The translations under genes were made by a program, and so were the position numbers. The notes below the pieces were generated by a model. The model saw nothing but the letters and a program-made list of their open reading frames with translations, ran no database searches and had not been told where the DNA came from. This document shows, piece by piece, positions 48,719-57,652 of a DNA stretch of 64,000 bases (positions are counted from its first letter, which is position 1; each line of letters begins with the position of its first letter). Source of the stretch: Cognatazoarcus halotolerans (GTDB lineage: Bacteria; Pseudomonadota; Gammaproteobacteria; Burkholderiales; Rhodocyclaceae); assembly GCF_009800965.1 (NCBI RefSeq), contig NZ_WUAF01000012.1:99479-163478 (forward strand), written 5' to 3'.

Positions 48719-48976
48719 ATGTATATTATCGCGATAGCCTGGCTTTACGTCGCTTTGATGGTTTCCATCGCCGACACGTCGATCGTTGGGGGCGTAATGA
48801 CATTCCTTTTTTCGGGCATTGGGCCGTTGGCGCTGTTCCTATGGATTTTTGGCTACCCAGCGCGCAAACGGGCGCGCCTCGCCCGAGATAGACTCGAAGA
48901 GCAAAAGCAAGAGGGCGCCGCTAACCCGCCAGGCTCCTCCGAAGTCGACGCGACCGGGATACAGGAACACGGATAG
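48719..48976 (+). CDS. Small predicted membrane protein
   Basis: An 85-residue protein of unknown function. Two hydrophobic segments (MYIIAIAWLYVALMVSIA and a second around MTFLFSGIGPLALFLWIFGY) are followed by a charged tail (PARKRARLARDRLEEQK) and an acidic end. It probably spans the inner membrane twice. It is divergent from phaC and convergent with pgeF. I recognise no domain; codon use looks like the neighbours, so it is likely real. Confidence 0.7.
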   Translation: MYIIAIAWLYVALMVSIADTSIVGGVMTFLFSGIGPLALFLWIFGYPARKRARLARDRLEEQKQEGAANPPGSSEVDATGIQEHG

Positions 48977-49025
48977 CGCTATCGCAGGTCGTCGAAACAC
49001 TCTGCATCCCCCCGCTCATCGCCCG

Positions 49026-49757
49026 TCACACCAGCCACACGACGCTTGCCATACGCCCGGTGGTCTTGTCACGGCGAAATGAATAGAAGCGCTCCGCTTC
49101 GGAATAGGTACACAGACCCCCACCCGACACTTGCTCAACGCCGCTCGCTCTCAAGCGAAGCCGTGCGAGTACGTAAAGATCGGCAAGCCATTTTTCCGGC
49201 CTCGCCGTCGACTTGAACGCAAGCGCTGCATCACCTCCGTGGCGCAGGAAAGCATCACGCACTTCGGGTCCGACCTCGAAATGCTCAGGGCCGATGGCCG
49301 GACCCAACCATGCCATGACTCGAGAAGCGGGTACCCCCATCGACCGTACCGTGGCCTCCAGCACGCCCGCCTCGAGCCCCCGCCAACCGGCATGAGCGGC
49401 CGCAACAACGGAGCCGCTCTCGTCGCTGAAGAGCACAGGCAGACAATCCGCAGTCATGACGGCGCACACCAGCCCAGGCTGCCGAGCAACCGACGCGTCC
49501 GCCCTGATGCCCGCAAGATCCCGACCGCACTCCGCCACCGCAACGCCGTGAACCTGCTCCAACCAGAGCGGTTCTGCAGGTAGCAATGCAGCAAGACTCT
49601 CCCTGTTCCGCTTTACCGATGAAGGTGTGTCGCCCACGTGCGCACCGAGGTTGAACGACCCGAACGAACCCTCGCTGACGCCACCGTCACGCGTCGTGGA
49701 CAACGCTCTGACGTTAGGTGGAGCGGGCCAGTCCGGGGTAATCCATCCTGCCCTCAT
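49026..49757 (-). CDS. pgeF: Peptidoglycan editing factor / multicopper polyphenol oxidase-like (YfiH)
   Basis: The ATG at 49757 overlaps the rluD stop by 4 bp and gives 243 residues. The family motifs are present: HVGDTPSSVKRNRESL, WLEQVHGVAV, TADCLPVLF, and AAHAGWRGLEAGVLEAT. PgeF hydrolyses L-Ser-containing muropeptide precursors in the cytoplasm, correcting MurC errors; earlier laccase annotation is superseded. rluD-pgeF coupling is widespread. A longer frame upstream lies within rluD and has no family match. Confidence 0.93.
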   Translation of the reverse strand: MRAGWITPDWPAPPNVRALSTTRDGGVSEGSFGSFNLGAHVGDTPSSVKRNRESLAALLPAEPLWLEQVHGVAVAECGRDLAGIRADASVARQPGLVCAVMTADCLPVLFSDESGSVVAAAHAGWRGLEAGVLEATVRSMGVPASRVMAWLGPAIGPEHFEVGPEVRDAFLRHGGDAALAFKSTARPEKWLADLYVLARLRLRASGVEQVSGGGLCTYSEAERFYSFRRDKTTGRMASVVWLV

Positions 49758-50734
49758 GCCGCCTCCAATCCGCAAAGCAAATCGTCCATATCGTGCGCCA
49801 TCGGTACTTCCCACATACACTCCCGACGCGTTACCGGATGCATAAACCCCAACCTGTAGGCATGCAGCGCCTGACGGGGAAACGCGCAAAGACGCGCCTC
49901 TGCGGCCCGTCTTCGCCCATAGGTTTCGTCACCGACCAGCGGATGGCCGATGTGCGCCATATGAACCCGGATCTGATGGGTCCGCCCTGTCTCGAGCCTG
50001 CACTCGACCAAGGTCGAATGCCCGAACCGCTTCCGCACCTCAAAATGCGTGACCGCGGGCTTGCCTGCCGGTACGACGGCCATACGCGTACGCTGGGTCG
50101 GATGCCGGCCGATTGGCTCGTTGACCGTTCCAGCCCCTGCGAGGTCACCAAGCACCAGTGCCACGTAATGGCGCTTTACGCTTCGAGCCTGCAGCTGCCT
50201 GACCAGCTCAGTCTGCGCCTGAAGGCTGCGCGCAACCACAAGCAGGCCACTCGTATCCTTGTCGAGGCGGTGCACGATCCCCGCCCTGGGCACGGACGCA
50301 AGCGTGCCATCGTGATGCAGCAAGGCATTCAACAGGGTTCCGGTCCAGTTTCCGCTCCCCGGGTGTACCACCAGACCCACAGCCTTGTTGATCACAAGCA
50401 GCGCGTCATCCTCAAAAACGATGTCGATCGGGATGTTCTCGGGAAGTGCCTCCGAATGTTCCCCGGCACGCGGCTCGCTGACGGAGAGCGCTTCGCCACC
50501 CCACACCTTCCGTTTTGGATCGGCGCCGCCGCCATCCACCAATATCAGTCCGTCCCTCAACCAGCTCTGCAGGCGGTTGCGCGAGTGCTCGGGCATCAAT
50601 CGTGCAAGCGCCTGATCAATGCGCAAACCGGCACAATCCGCCGGTACGTTCAGATACCGGACGGAAGGCGGAAAGTTGGCTGCGCTATAATCGTCCAGAT
50701 CAACTTCCAACGAGTTTTCGATGGCTAATTTCAC
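49754..50734 (-). CDS. rluD: 23S rRNA pseudouridine synthase D
   Basis: The 326-residue protein has an S4 RNA-binding domain (RIDQALARLMPEHSRNRLQSWL) and the RluA-type catalytic domain with the Asp in HRLDKDTSGLLVVAR, plus RTHQIRVHMAHIGHPLVGDETYG. It makes the pseudouridines of helix 69 (positions 1911, 1915, 1917 in E. coli). The frame opens with a GTG at 50734, which would overlap the divergent bamD start by 14 bp. A TTG at 50710 is another possibility, so the start is uncertain. Confidence 0.95.
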   Translation of the reverse strand: MKLAIENSLEVDLDDYSAANFPPSVRYLNVPADCAGLRIDQALARLMPEHSRNRLQSWLRDGLILVDGGGADPKRKVWGGEALSVSEPRAGEHSEALPENIPIDIVFEDDALLVINKAVGLVVHPGSGNWTGTLLNALLHHDGTLASVPRAGIVHRLDKDTSGLLVVARSLQAQTELVRQLQARSVKRHYVALVLGDLAGAGTVNEPIGRHPTQRTRMAVVPAGKPAVTHFEVRKRFGHSTLVECRLETGRTHQIRVHMAHIGHPLVGDETYGRRRAAEARLCAFPRQALHAYRLGFMHPVTRRECMWEVPMAHDMDDLLCGLEAA

Positions 50735-51518
50735 CCGACGTAGTTTAGCGTTAATCGCCGTATTGCTGCTCTCTGGCTGCGGTTCGCTGCCCGAGGAAAA
50801 GGACGAGACTGCGGGCTGGTCTGCGCAGCGGATATACAGCGAGGCGTCCGAATCGATGACCGACGGCGGCTACGACCGGGCGATCAAGCTGTTCGAAAAA
50901 CTTGAGGCCCGGTATCCGTACGGTCGCTATGCCCAGCAGGCCCAGCTCGAAGCCGCTTACGCTTACTACAAATCGGGTGAAGCCGCACTCGCAGTTGCGG
51001 CCTGCGACCGTTTCATCAAGCTCCACCCCGATCACCCGAATGTCGATTACGCTTACTATCTCAAGGGCTTAGTGCACTTTAACGAAGATCTCGGCCTCCT
51101 CGGCAATCTCGCCAACCAGGATCTCTCTGAACGCGACCCGGCCGGTGCAAAGGAATCTTTCGATACTTTCCGTGAGCTGGTAACGCGGTTCCCCGAAAGC
51201 AAGTATGCCGCCGACGCAAGCCAGAGAATGCAGTACCTGATCAACTCGCTTGGCGCCCACGAGGTCCACGTCGCACGCTACTACTACAAGCGGGGGGCCT
51301 ATCTCGCTGCGGTAAATCGTGCCGCAGAAGCGTTGAAGTCCTTTCCCAATACCCCTTCGAACGAAGAAGCACTATTCATCATGGTCAAGGGCTATGACGC
51401 CCTCGAACTACCGGAACTGCGCGACGACGCAGACAGAGTGCTTCGCAAAAGCTTCCCCAACAGCACTTATCTGCTTGGAAGCGGGGCAAACGGCAAACCA
51501 TGGTGGAAGCTTTGGTAA
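50721..51518 (+). CDS. bamD: Outer membrane assembly lipoprotein BamD
   Basis: The 265-residue precursor has a lipoprotein signal peptide (ANFTRRSLALIAVLLLSGCGS, lipobox LSGC with Cys at residue 20) and five TPR-like repeats (for example KLFEKLEARYPYGRYAQQ, YYYKRGAYLAAVNRAA). BamD is the essential lipoprotein partner of BamA in folding outer membrane barrels. Start and length are normal. It is divergent from rluD, with the starts 14 bp apart or overlapping. Confidence 0.97.
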   Translation: MANFTRRSLALIAVLLLSGCGSLPEEKDETAGWSAQRIYSEASESMTDGGYDRAIKLFEKLEARYPYGRYAQQAQLEAAYAYYKSGEAALAVAACDRFIKLHPDHPNVDYAYYLKGLVHFNEDLGLLGNLANQDLSERDPAGAKESFDTFRELVTRFPESKYAADASQRMQYLINSLGAHEVHVARYYYKRGAYLAAVNRAAEALKSFPNTPSNEEALFIMVKGYDALELPELRDDADRVLRKSFPNSTYLLGSGANGKPWWKLW

Positions 51519-51573
51519 GGCAGGGCTGCGAACGCCGACAATACTGCGGCGCCCCCGGGCGATAGGGTCGCGA

Positions 51574-52131
51574 ATGGATTCTTCCGTCATCGCCGCGCTG
51601 GCCAAGTGGCCCAATGTCCCTGCGGTTTTCGGTTGGCTACGGCTCGACCGCCGGGGTAACTGGCTCATCCGCGGCGAACGGCTCCACCAACCAGCCCTGA
51701 CCGGATTCATCTGCAGAAACTACGACCGTGACGAACACGGCAGATTCTTCTTCCAGAACGGCCCCCAGCGGGTCTACGTCAGTCTTGATTACACACCATG
51801 GATCTGCCGGTTCGAGCAGGGCAATCCACATACCCACACGGGCCAGCCGATCACCGCGGAGGAGATCCTGTTGGACGACGAAGGCAACATGTTGATCCGG
51901 TGGACCGATCAGATCGCACTGATCGATGATCGCGACTTGCCCTCGATGCTCGCATGTCTTCGCCATCGCGACGGAACCCCCGTCGATGATTCGACCGTTC
52001 TACTGGCGATCGATCGACAACAGACTGATCTCGTCCTTGAAAAGGGTACGCTGCGCATCCCGGTGACCAATGCCCGTCGGGAGGACATTGCCCCACGTTT
52101 CGGATTCGATCCGGCGCCCAGCCCGGACTGA
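51574..52131 (+). CDS. Conserved protein of unknown function (possibly DUF2946-type)
   Basis: From the ATG at 51574 the product is 185 residues with no signal peptide or membrane segment. It opens MDSSVIAALAKWPNVPAVFG and includes FICRNYDRDEHGRFFFQNGPQRVYVSL, a pattern I associate, from memory and without certainty, with DUF2946-type proteins of betaproteobacteria found next to bamD. The rest is acidic, with RWTDQIALIDDRDLPSML. It lies 55 bp after bamD and ends 11 bp from the convergent Lon-like gene. Function unknown. Confidence 0.7.
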   Translation: MDSSVIAALAKWPNVPAVFGWLRLDRRGNWLIRGERLHQPALTGFICRNYDRDEHGRFFFQNGPQRVYVSLDYTPWICRFEQGNPHTHTGQPITAEEILLDDEGNMLIRWTDQIALIDDRDLPSMLACLRHRDGTPVDDSTVLLAIDRQQTDLVLEKGTLRIPVTNARREDIAPRFGFDPAPSPD

Positions 52132-52142
52132 GACAACCCGAA

Positions 52143-54563
52143 TCATTCAGATCGGCGGCGCGGCTTGCGCGCCCCCCCTTCACCCATGGAATAGCTGTGC
52201 CGGGCCGCAGCCATGTCGGCAAGGGCGGCAGCAACCCTTTGGTTGATCGACCCGGTTGGCATAATTCCCTTTGCATCGGCAGTACCCGCGGGCAGTCCGG
52301 TGAGAACCTCCATCGCTTCGTCGACCGAGGTGACTGCATAAACCGTGAACCGCCCTTCCGCTGCCGCAGCAACCACGTCTTCTCGCAACATGAGATGGCG
52401 AACATTCGCCGCCGGAATCACCACACCCTGTCCTCCGACGAGGCCGCGAGCAGCGCATAGATCGAAAAATCCCTCGATCTTCTCGTTTACACCTCCGATA
52501 GCCTGTACCGCCCCGAACTGGTTGACCGATCCGGTAATCGCCAATGCTTGACGAATCGGAATGTCGGCCAGCGCTGAAAGCAGCGCGCAAAGCTCCGCAA
52601 GTGATGCGGAATCGCCCTCAACGGGCGCATAAGATTGTTCGAAGACCAGACTCGCCGTCAGAGACAGGGGTTGATGGCGAGCATATCTGGCCGCGAGGAA
52701 GGCCGACAGGATCAGAACGCCCTTTGAGTGCAGGGCCCCGCCCAATTCGGTTTCACGTTCGATGTCTACGAGATCGCCATCACCCAGCCGGGCTGTTGCG
52801 GTGATGCGCATCGGATGTCCGAACTGCTCCCCCGCCAGTTCGACGACGACCAGCCCATTGACCTGCCCTGCCTGGCTTCCGTCAGTGGCGATCAATACCG
52901 TGCCATCAAGAATCGACTCGCGGACCTTGGACGGAAAACGATCGAAGCGGCGCCGCCTTGCCTGTCTGGCCGCATCCACGTGCGCCACGCCGACAAGTTC
53001 GGCGCCCGCAAGATCCGCACAATAATCAGATTCGCGCATCAGATCCGCCATCTGCCGTGTCTGCAACGAGAGTCGCGCACCATCGTCGGCGAGTCTCGAA
53101 GACTCCTCGATCAGGCGCGCCACCGCTGCCCGGTCGAACTCGCGCAGACCATTCCCTCTGGCCAGCGTCGCCAGCAGGCGCGCCAGTTCGTATTCTGTGT
53201 GGACTGACCGCGGAATGTCATCCTCGAAGTCTGCCGCCACCTTGAACAGTTCCGGGAAATCCGGATCGTTTTCGTTCAGAAGGTAAAAGATATCCCGGTC
53301 GCCAAGCAGTACGACCTTGAGGTCGCATGGCACGGGCTCCGGTTCGAGCGTCAAGGCGCCCCCCCAGCCCTGTGCTTCGGCCGGCGGTTCGATTCGGATC
53401 TCCCGCGACCGCAATGCTCGCTTCAGGCCTTCCCAAGCATACGAATGGCTGAACAGCCGGTTCGCGTCAATCACAAGATAGCCGCCATTGGCCCGCTGCA
53501 AGGCGCCAGCACGAACGAGGTTGTAGTTGGTCACCAAGGCACCCATCTGAGCCAAATGCTCTATCCGCCCTATCAGATTCCCAAACACCGGGTTGTCTTC
53601 GGTGACCACCGGAGCCCCGGTACTCGAAGAATGATCCACCAGCAGATTCACTTGATAGCGGTGAAAGCGGATTTCACTACCATCGGTATCGAGATCCTCT
53701 TCGTCCTCGCCCGGATCTCGCCAGTCCTCGCCGGTTTCGAGGAGGTCGTCCCGTACTGCAGCAAGAAAGGCGACGACCCCGGGGTAGTCGGCGAACTCGT
53801 TCTCTGCCGGATGAAGGAGATGATCCACCGCGGGCAGCAGCGCGGCCCGGATCGCCGCTCCGATCGACTCTCGTAAGGACCTTCTCCATCCGGGAAAGGC
53901 GCGCAACGCGTCCTCGAGTCGGTCACTCCAGGCGACAACAGCCTTTTCGATCTTTTCCTTCGCGGATCCGGACAGATCTGCGTAATCATCCGGAGCAAGC
54001 GGCTCTCCCTTTTCGGCGGGAGCAAATACATAGCCCTCGGCGGTGCGCAGCAGACAAAGTCCGTCCGCCTCACAGGCACGGCCGAGTTCGAGTATGGCAT
54101 TTTCCTCACGGGCCTTGTGTGCATCCTGCAAGGCCTTCACCCGACTCCGATGGACGTCCGCCTCGAGTGCCGCACTGACTGCCGGCCCGACCTCACGCAG
54201 CAGTTGCTGCATCCGCGCCCGCAGCCTGGCTCCCATTCCGGCCGGCAATCTCAACAGCCTGGGCCGCAACGGTTCGGCAAAGTTGTGGACATAGCAAAGA
54301 TCCGGGGGCACCGGTGCGCCATCGGCAAACTCCGACAACACGCGCGAAACCGTCGCATGGCGGCCGGTTCCGGTCTCGCCAAGCACGAAGACGTGATAGC
54401 CGGGCTGACGCATCGACAGCGCAAAGCGCAACGCCTCCTCTGCCCGCTCCTGTCCAAGGCCGCCAATCAGGTCCGGAAGCTCCGAGGAACGCTCAAACCG
54501 CAAGCGCTCGGGATCACAACGTTTGCGCAGCAATGCTGCAGTCAATGCTTCTGATCTGGCCAT
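52143..54563 (-). CDS. Lon-related AAA protease (LonB/LonH-like)
   Basis: The ATG at 54563 gives 806 residues. The N-terminal half is an AAA domain of AAA_32 type: the P-loop reads GETGTGRHA, with Arg in place of the usual Lys, a pattern I believe is common here; VIDANRLFSHSYAWEGLKRAL follows. The C-terminal part is a Lon protease domain with catalytic Ser in EGDSASLAELCALL and Lys in GGVNEKIEGFFDLC. It lacks the N-terminal substrate domain of Lon itself. It is monocistronic, opposite the conserved unknown gene downstream. Substrates are unknown. Confidence 0.88.
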   Translation of the reverse strand: MARSEALTAALLRKRCDPERLRFERSSELPDLIGGLGQERAEEALRFALSMRQPGYHVFVLGETGTGRHATVSRVLSEFADGAPVPPDLCYVHNFAEPLRPRLLRLPAGMGARLRARMQQLLREVGPAVSAALEADVHRSRVKALQDAHKAREENAILELGRACEADGLCLLRTAEGYVFAPAEKGEPLAPDDYADLSGSAKEKIEKAVVAWSDRLEDALRAFPGWRRSLRESIGAAIRAALLPAVDHLLHPAENEFADYPGVVAFLAAVRDDLLETGEDWRDPGEDEEDLDTDGSEIRFHRYQVNLLVDHSSSTGAPVVTEDNPVFGNLIGRIEHLAQMGALVTNYNLVRAGALQRANGGYLVIDANRLFSHSYAWEGLKRALRSREIRIEPPAEAQGWGGALTLEPEPVPCDLKVVLLGDRDIFYLLNENDPDFPELFKVAADFEDDIPRSVHTEYELARLLATLARGNGLREFDRAAVARLIEESSRLADDGARLSLQTRQMADLMRESDYCADLAGAELVGVAHVDAARQARRRRFDRFPSKVRESILDGTVLIATDGSQAGQVNGLVVVELAGEQFGHPMRITATARLGDGDLVDIERETELGGALHSKGVLILSAFLAARYARHQPLSLTASLVFEQSYAPVEGDSASLAELCALLSALADIPIRQALAITGSVNQFGAVQAIGGVNEKIEGFFDLCAARGLVGGQGVVIPAANVRHLMLREDVVAAAAEGRFTVYAVTSVDEAMEVLTGLPAGTADAKGIMPTGSINQRVAAALADMAAARHSYSMGEGGARKPRRRSE

Positions 54564-54643
54564 TTTTCTCGTTCTCCGTCGGACCCAGGACATTCCAACG
54601 CCGTAGGCCTTGCTTCGATCGCGCCCTGGACCCAGAAATGCGG

Positions 54644-54676
54644 ACGGCGGGCCCCGTGCCAGCCGGGACCCGCCGT
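54644..54676 (-). terminator. Possible hairpin terminator after manC
   Basis: ACGGCGGG (54644-54651) pairs with CCCGCCGT (54669-54676) in the gap between manC and the Lon-like gene. No long T-tract follows on the minus strand, so termination would be weak. Confidence 0.4.
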
Positions 54677-54698
54677 ATGCGGCAAGCTCGGGAAAAGC

Positions 54699-56141
54699 TC
54701 ATCCGCGTCCGTAAGTATCCTCAAAGCGCACGATATCGTCCTCGCCCAAATAGCTTCCCGATTGGACCTCGATCATCTCCAGCGGCAGTTTTCCCGGATT
54801 CTCCAGCCGATGCGTCACCCCGAGCGGAATGTACGTTGACTGGTTCTCGGACAGCAAGAAGCTTTCCTCGCCCCGAGTCACCATGGCAGTACCACTCACC
54901 ACGATCCAGTGCTCGGCGCGATGATGATGCATCTGCAGGCTCAACCTCCCCCCCGGCTTGACCACAATGCGCTTGACCTGGAATCGCGCGCCGTTGTCGA
55001 TCGAATCATAATTGCCCCACGGTCGGTGCACCTTGCGGTGGGCACTGGCCTGGGTACGCTGATCGGCCTTGAGGCGAGCAACGATCTTCTTGACGTCCTG
55101 GGTGCGATCCTTGCGCGCCACAAGCACCGCATCCGGCGTTTCGACGACGACCACGTTGTCAAGACCAACGCCGGCAACCAATCGGCTGTCGGCAAAGACG
55201 AGGGTTCCGCTGCAATCCTCGAGGATGACGTCACCGTGGGCAACATTGGTGTCGTCATCCTTTTCGGCTACCTGCCAGAGGGCTTCCCATGCCCCCACGT
55301 CCGACCAACCAGCGGCCATCGGGACCACCACGCCAGCGATATCGAGCCCACTGTCGACGAGCCTTTCCATGACCGCGTAGTCGATCGAATCGGAAGGGCT
55401 TTCGAGAAACGCCACCTTGTCGACCCGAACGAAATCCGCATCGCGCGTCGCGCCGGCGTATGCCCGACGGCATGCCGCAGCCATGTCGGAATTGAATGCC
55501 TCGATCGCCTTCAGCCACACGCTCGCCCGCATCATGAACAGACCACTGTTCCAGAGGTACTCTCCGGACGCCAGGTAGGCCTCGGCAGTCTCAAGGTCGG
55601 GTTTCTCGACAAACGCCGCAATCGCCCGAGTGCCGTCGGCCAGTTCACCGTCCACACGAATGTAACCGTAGCCCGTTTCAGGCTGGTCGGGAACGATGCC
55701 AAAGGTCACCACGGCCCCGCCTTGGGCCGCGGATACGCCGGTGTCGATCGCACGCTGAAATGCCGCGCCATCACGCACGACATGGTCCGCCGGCATCACC
55801 AGCAACAACGGGTCGCTACCGTCATCGAGTGCGAGCAGCGCGGCAAGCGTGAGGGCCGGCGCAGTATTGCGACCGGCCGGTTCCAGCAGGATCCGATGGC
55901 TTTCGCAGCCACAACAGCGCAGCTGCTCCGCCGTAATGAAGCGGTACTCCTCGTTGCACACGACAATTGGCTCCGCCGCGACCGGCAGGCGCCCGGAAAA
56001 CCCGTCCATTCGACGCGCGGTGGCCTGCAACATCGTCAACTCGCCGTTAAGAGCAAGCAGTTGTTTGGGGTGCTGCTCGCGAGACAACGGCCAAAGACGG
56101 GTTCCGGATCCTCCGGAAAGAATGACGGGCTGTAGATTCAT
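54699..56141 (-). CDS. manC: Mannose-1-phosphate guanylyltransferase / mannose-6-phosphate isomerase
   Basis: The 480-residue bifunctional protein starts LQPVILSGGSGTRLWPLSRE, the nucleotidyltransferase signature, with PKQLLAL close by and a FVEKPDLETAEAYLASG segment; the last 115 residues are a cupin with the type II isomerase pattern (RPWGNYDSIDNGARF, LSLQMHHHRAEHWIVVSG). It makes GDP-mannose for capsule, LPS or exopolysaccharide. It stands alone, without glycosyltransferases nearby. Confidence 0.96.
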   Translation of the reverse strand: MNLQPVILSGGSGTRLWPLSREQHPKQLLALNGELTMLQATARRMDGFSGRLPVAAEPIVVCNEEYRFITAEQLRCCGCESHRILLEPAGRNTAPALTLAALLALDDGSDPLLLVMPADHVVRDGAAFQRAIDTGVSAAQGGAVVTFGIVPDQPETGYGYIRVDGELADGTRAIAAFVEKPDLETAEAYLASGEYLWNSGLFMMRASVWLKAIEAFNSDMAAACRRAYAGATRDADFVRVDKVAFLESPSDSIDYAVMERLVDSGLDIAGVVVPMAAGWSDVGAWEALWQVAEKDDDTNVAHGDVILEDCSGTLVFADSRLVAGVGLDNVVVVETPDAVLVARKDRTQDVKKIVARLKADQRTQASAHRKVHRPWGNYDSIDNGARFQVKRIVVKPGGRLSLQMHHHRAEHWIVVSGTAMVTRGEESFLLSENQSTYIPLGVTHRLENPGKLPLEMIEVQSGSYLGEDDIVRFEDTYGRG

Positions 56142-56254
56142 GCTCTGATTTCGCTCTCAACAATAAGGTGGCCTGCCCGGATGCGGCATAAGCCGGGCGT
56201 CATGATAACCGGCATCGTCGTGGGGCATCATGGCAGGATGCACGACCCCGCTAC

Positions 56255-57154
56255 TCATGACTCAAGCAGCAGATCACGCGCATTCTCGACAATTGCAACG
56301 ACACAAGGATGACGAATCCGTCGCTCGACGGAAATCGCATAAAACTCTTCGAGTACGTCACGGGTACGCCCCAGCATGACGACGCCGTCCTTGCCGAGAA
56401 AATCGCTTTCAAGAGCGGTCGGGCCGGCAAAGACACCCACGCCCGCTTCTCCAAAGGCGCGCATCAATGCACTATCGTCGAAATCGCCCCGTACCTGAGG
56501 CCGGATTTCCAGCCGCTTGAACCAACCTTCCAGCCTTGACCGGATCGCAGCGTCCTCTCCCGGAAGAAGCATCGGCGCGCCGTCAAGCGATCCCGGGAAA
56601 GTCCCCTCAAGCGACGCGGCGAGATCCTCCCGCGCAAAGAACGACATGCCGGACTCGCCCAGACGGTGACTGAACGCCCTTACGCTGACGGATTGGGGAA
56701 TCGGTGCATCGGCTATCACGAGATCCAGCCGGTGCACTGCAAGCTCCGACATCAGGCTGTCAAGTTTCCACTCGCGACATGCCAAACGGACTTTTTCGGG
56801 CAGGGTAAGCGCAGGCTGCAGCAACCGGTAGGCAATTGCCTTCGGCACCGCGTCGGCGACACCGACCCGGAAATCCTGCAAGCGCCCGCCCCTTTCCAGC
56901 AGCTCCACCGCCTCCTGAAGCTCCGAACCAAGAGAAAATATCTCTTCGGCATAGTCAAAGACTAATTGCCCTGCATCGGTCAGAGACAACGCTCGGCCAC
57001 TCCGGTCGAACAATGTCACGCCCAGCGAAGATTCGAGCAGCTGAATCTGGCCGCTGACCGTTTGCGGCGTAACGTGCAACCGCTCGGCAGCCTTGATGAC
57101 GCCCCCCGCCTTGCCAACGGTCCAGAAGTATCTGAGGTGTTTAAAATTCAGCAT
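56255..57154 (-). CDS. LysR-family regulator, NhaR-like
   Basis: The 299-residue protein begins MLNFKHLRYFWTVGKAGGVIKAA, then RLHVTPQTVSGQIQLLESSLG, which is the NhaR type of LysR HTH rather than a generic one. The periplasmic-binding-like effector domain follows (about 90-290). NhaR in E. coli activates the Na+/H+ antiporter gene nhaA; no nhaA lies nearby, so the regulated genes here are open. It is divergent from the HPF/RaiA-type gene, and a cluster of TATCGA sites lies between them. Confidence 0.88.
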   Translation of the reverse strand: MLNFKHLRYFWTVGKAGGVIKAAERLHVTPQTVSGQIQLLESSLGVTLFDRSGRALSLTDAGQLVFDYAEEIFSLGSELQEAVELLERGGRLQDFRVGVADAVPKAIAYRLLQPALTLPEKVRLACREWKLDSLMSELAVHRLDLVIADAPIPQSVSVRAFSHRLGESGMSFFAREDLAASLEGTFPGSLDGAPMLLPGEDAAIRSRLEGWFKRLEIRPQVRGDFDDSALMRAFGEAGVGVFAGPTALESDFLGKDGVVMLGRTRDVLEEFYAISVERRIRHPCVVAIVENARDLLLES

Positions 57155-57170
57155 CTCTTCTATCAGTTTT

Positions 57171-57198
57171 TATCGAACAACCATTATCGATAAATCGA
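57171..57198. promoter_or_regulatory. Repeated TATCGA sites between the LysR gene and the HPF/RaiA gene
   Basis: TATCGA occurs at 57171-57176 and at 57185-57190, inside the perfect palindrome TTATCGATAA (57184-57193); AATCGA follows at 57193-57198. Spacing and AT-richness resemble a LysR operator, but this is inference from position only. Confidence 0.35.
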
Positions 57199-57261
57199 AT
57201 TTACACGAATATTGAACCGATCTAGATTGCACGCTATCCCTTCACTAGAAAGGAGTCACAC

Positions 57262-57618
57262 ATGCAACTCGATCTTCAAGCACCCGGCCTGGCCATTGGG
57301 ACCGGAATTCGCGAGCATGTCGCACGGCGCCTCAATTCGGCTTTGTCCCGTTGTTCGAACCGAATCAGGCGGGTCAGCGTAAGGCTCCGCGATATCAACG
57401 GGCCTCGTGGCGGGATAGACAAGCGTTGCAGCATCAAGGTGGAGATGGAGAACGCAGGCGCAATCACGATCGAGGAAAATGGATCCGAGCTTCGTTCGCT
57501 GATCAATCGGGCCATGGAACGTACCGCCCGCAACGTGTTCAAACGACTTGACCGGGTAACGCGGCCGGTGCGGCTCCGCAAGATGCGGGGGGAAACCGAA
57601 CCGCTCGACCTAGAATGA
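57262..57618 (+). CDS. HPF/RaiA-family ribosome-associated protein
   Basis: The 118-residue protein has AGGAG six nt before its ATG. The start (MQLDLQAPGLAIGTGIREHVARRL) and RRVSVRLRDINGPRGGIDKRC resemble the HPF/RaiA beta-alpha-beta fold, though the family core is diverged and basic (NVFKRLDRVTRPVRLRKM at the end). It could bind the ribosome or RNA under stress. It precedes the Bax-inhibitor-type gene by 34 bp, and the two are probably co-transcribed. Confidence 0.78.
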   Translation: MQLDLQAPGLAIGTGIREHVARRLNSALSRCSNRIRRVSVRLRDINGPRGGIDKRCSIKVEMENAGAITIEENGSELRSLINRAMERTARNVFKRLDRVTRPVRLRKMRGETEPLDLE

Positions 57619-57652
57619 TGATGATTTCCGGAATTCGAAAGAGGAACAACAC

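Noticed and set aside
54909..56135. 408-codon plus-strand frame opposite manC
   Set aside because: Antisense to a full-length ManC with intact motifs; no recognisable domain and no ribosome binding site.
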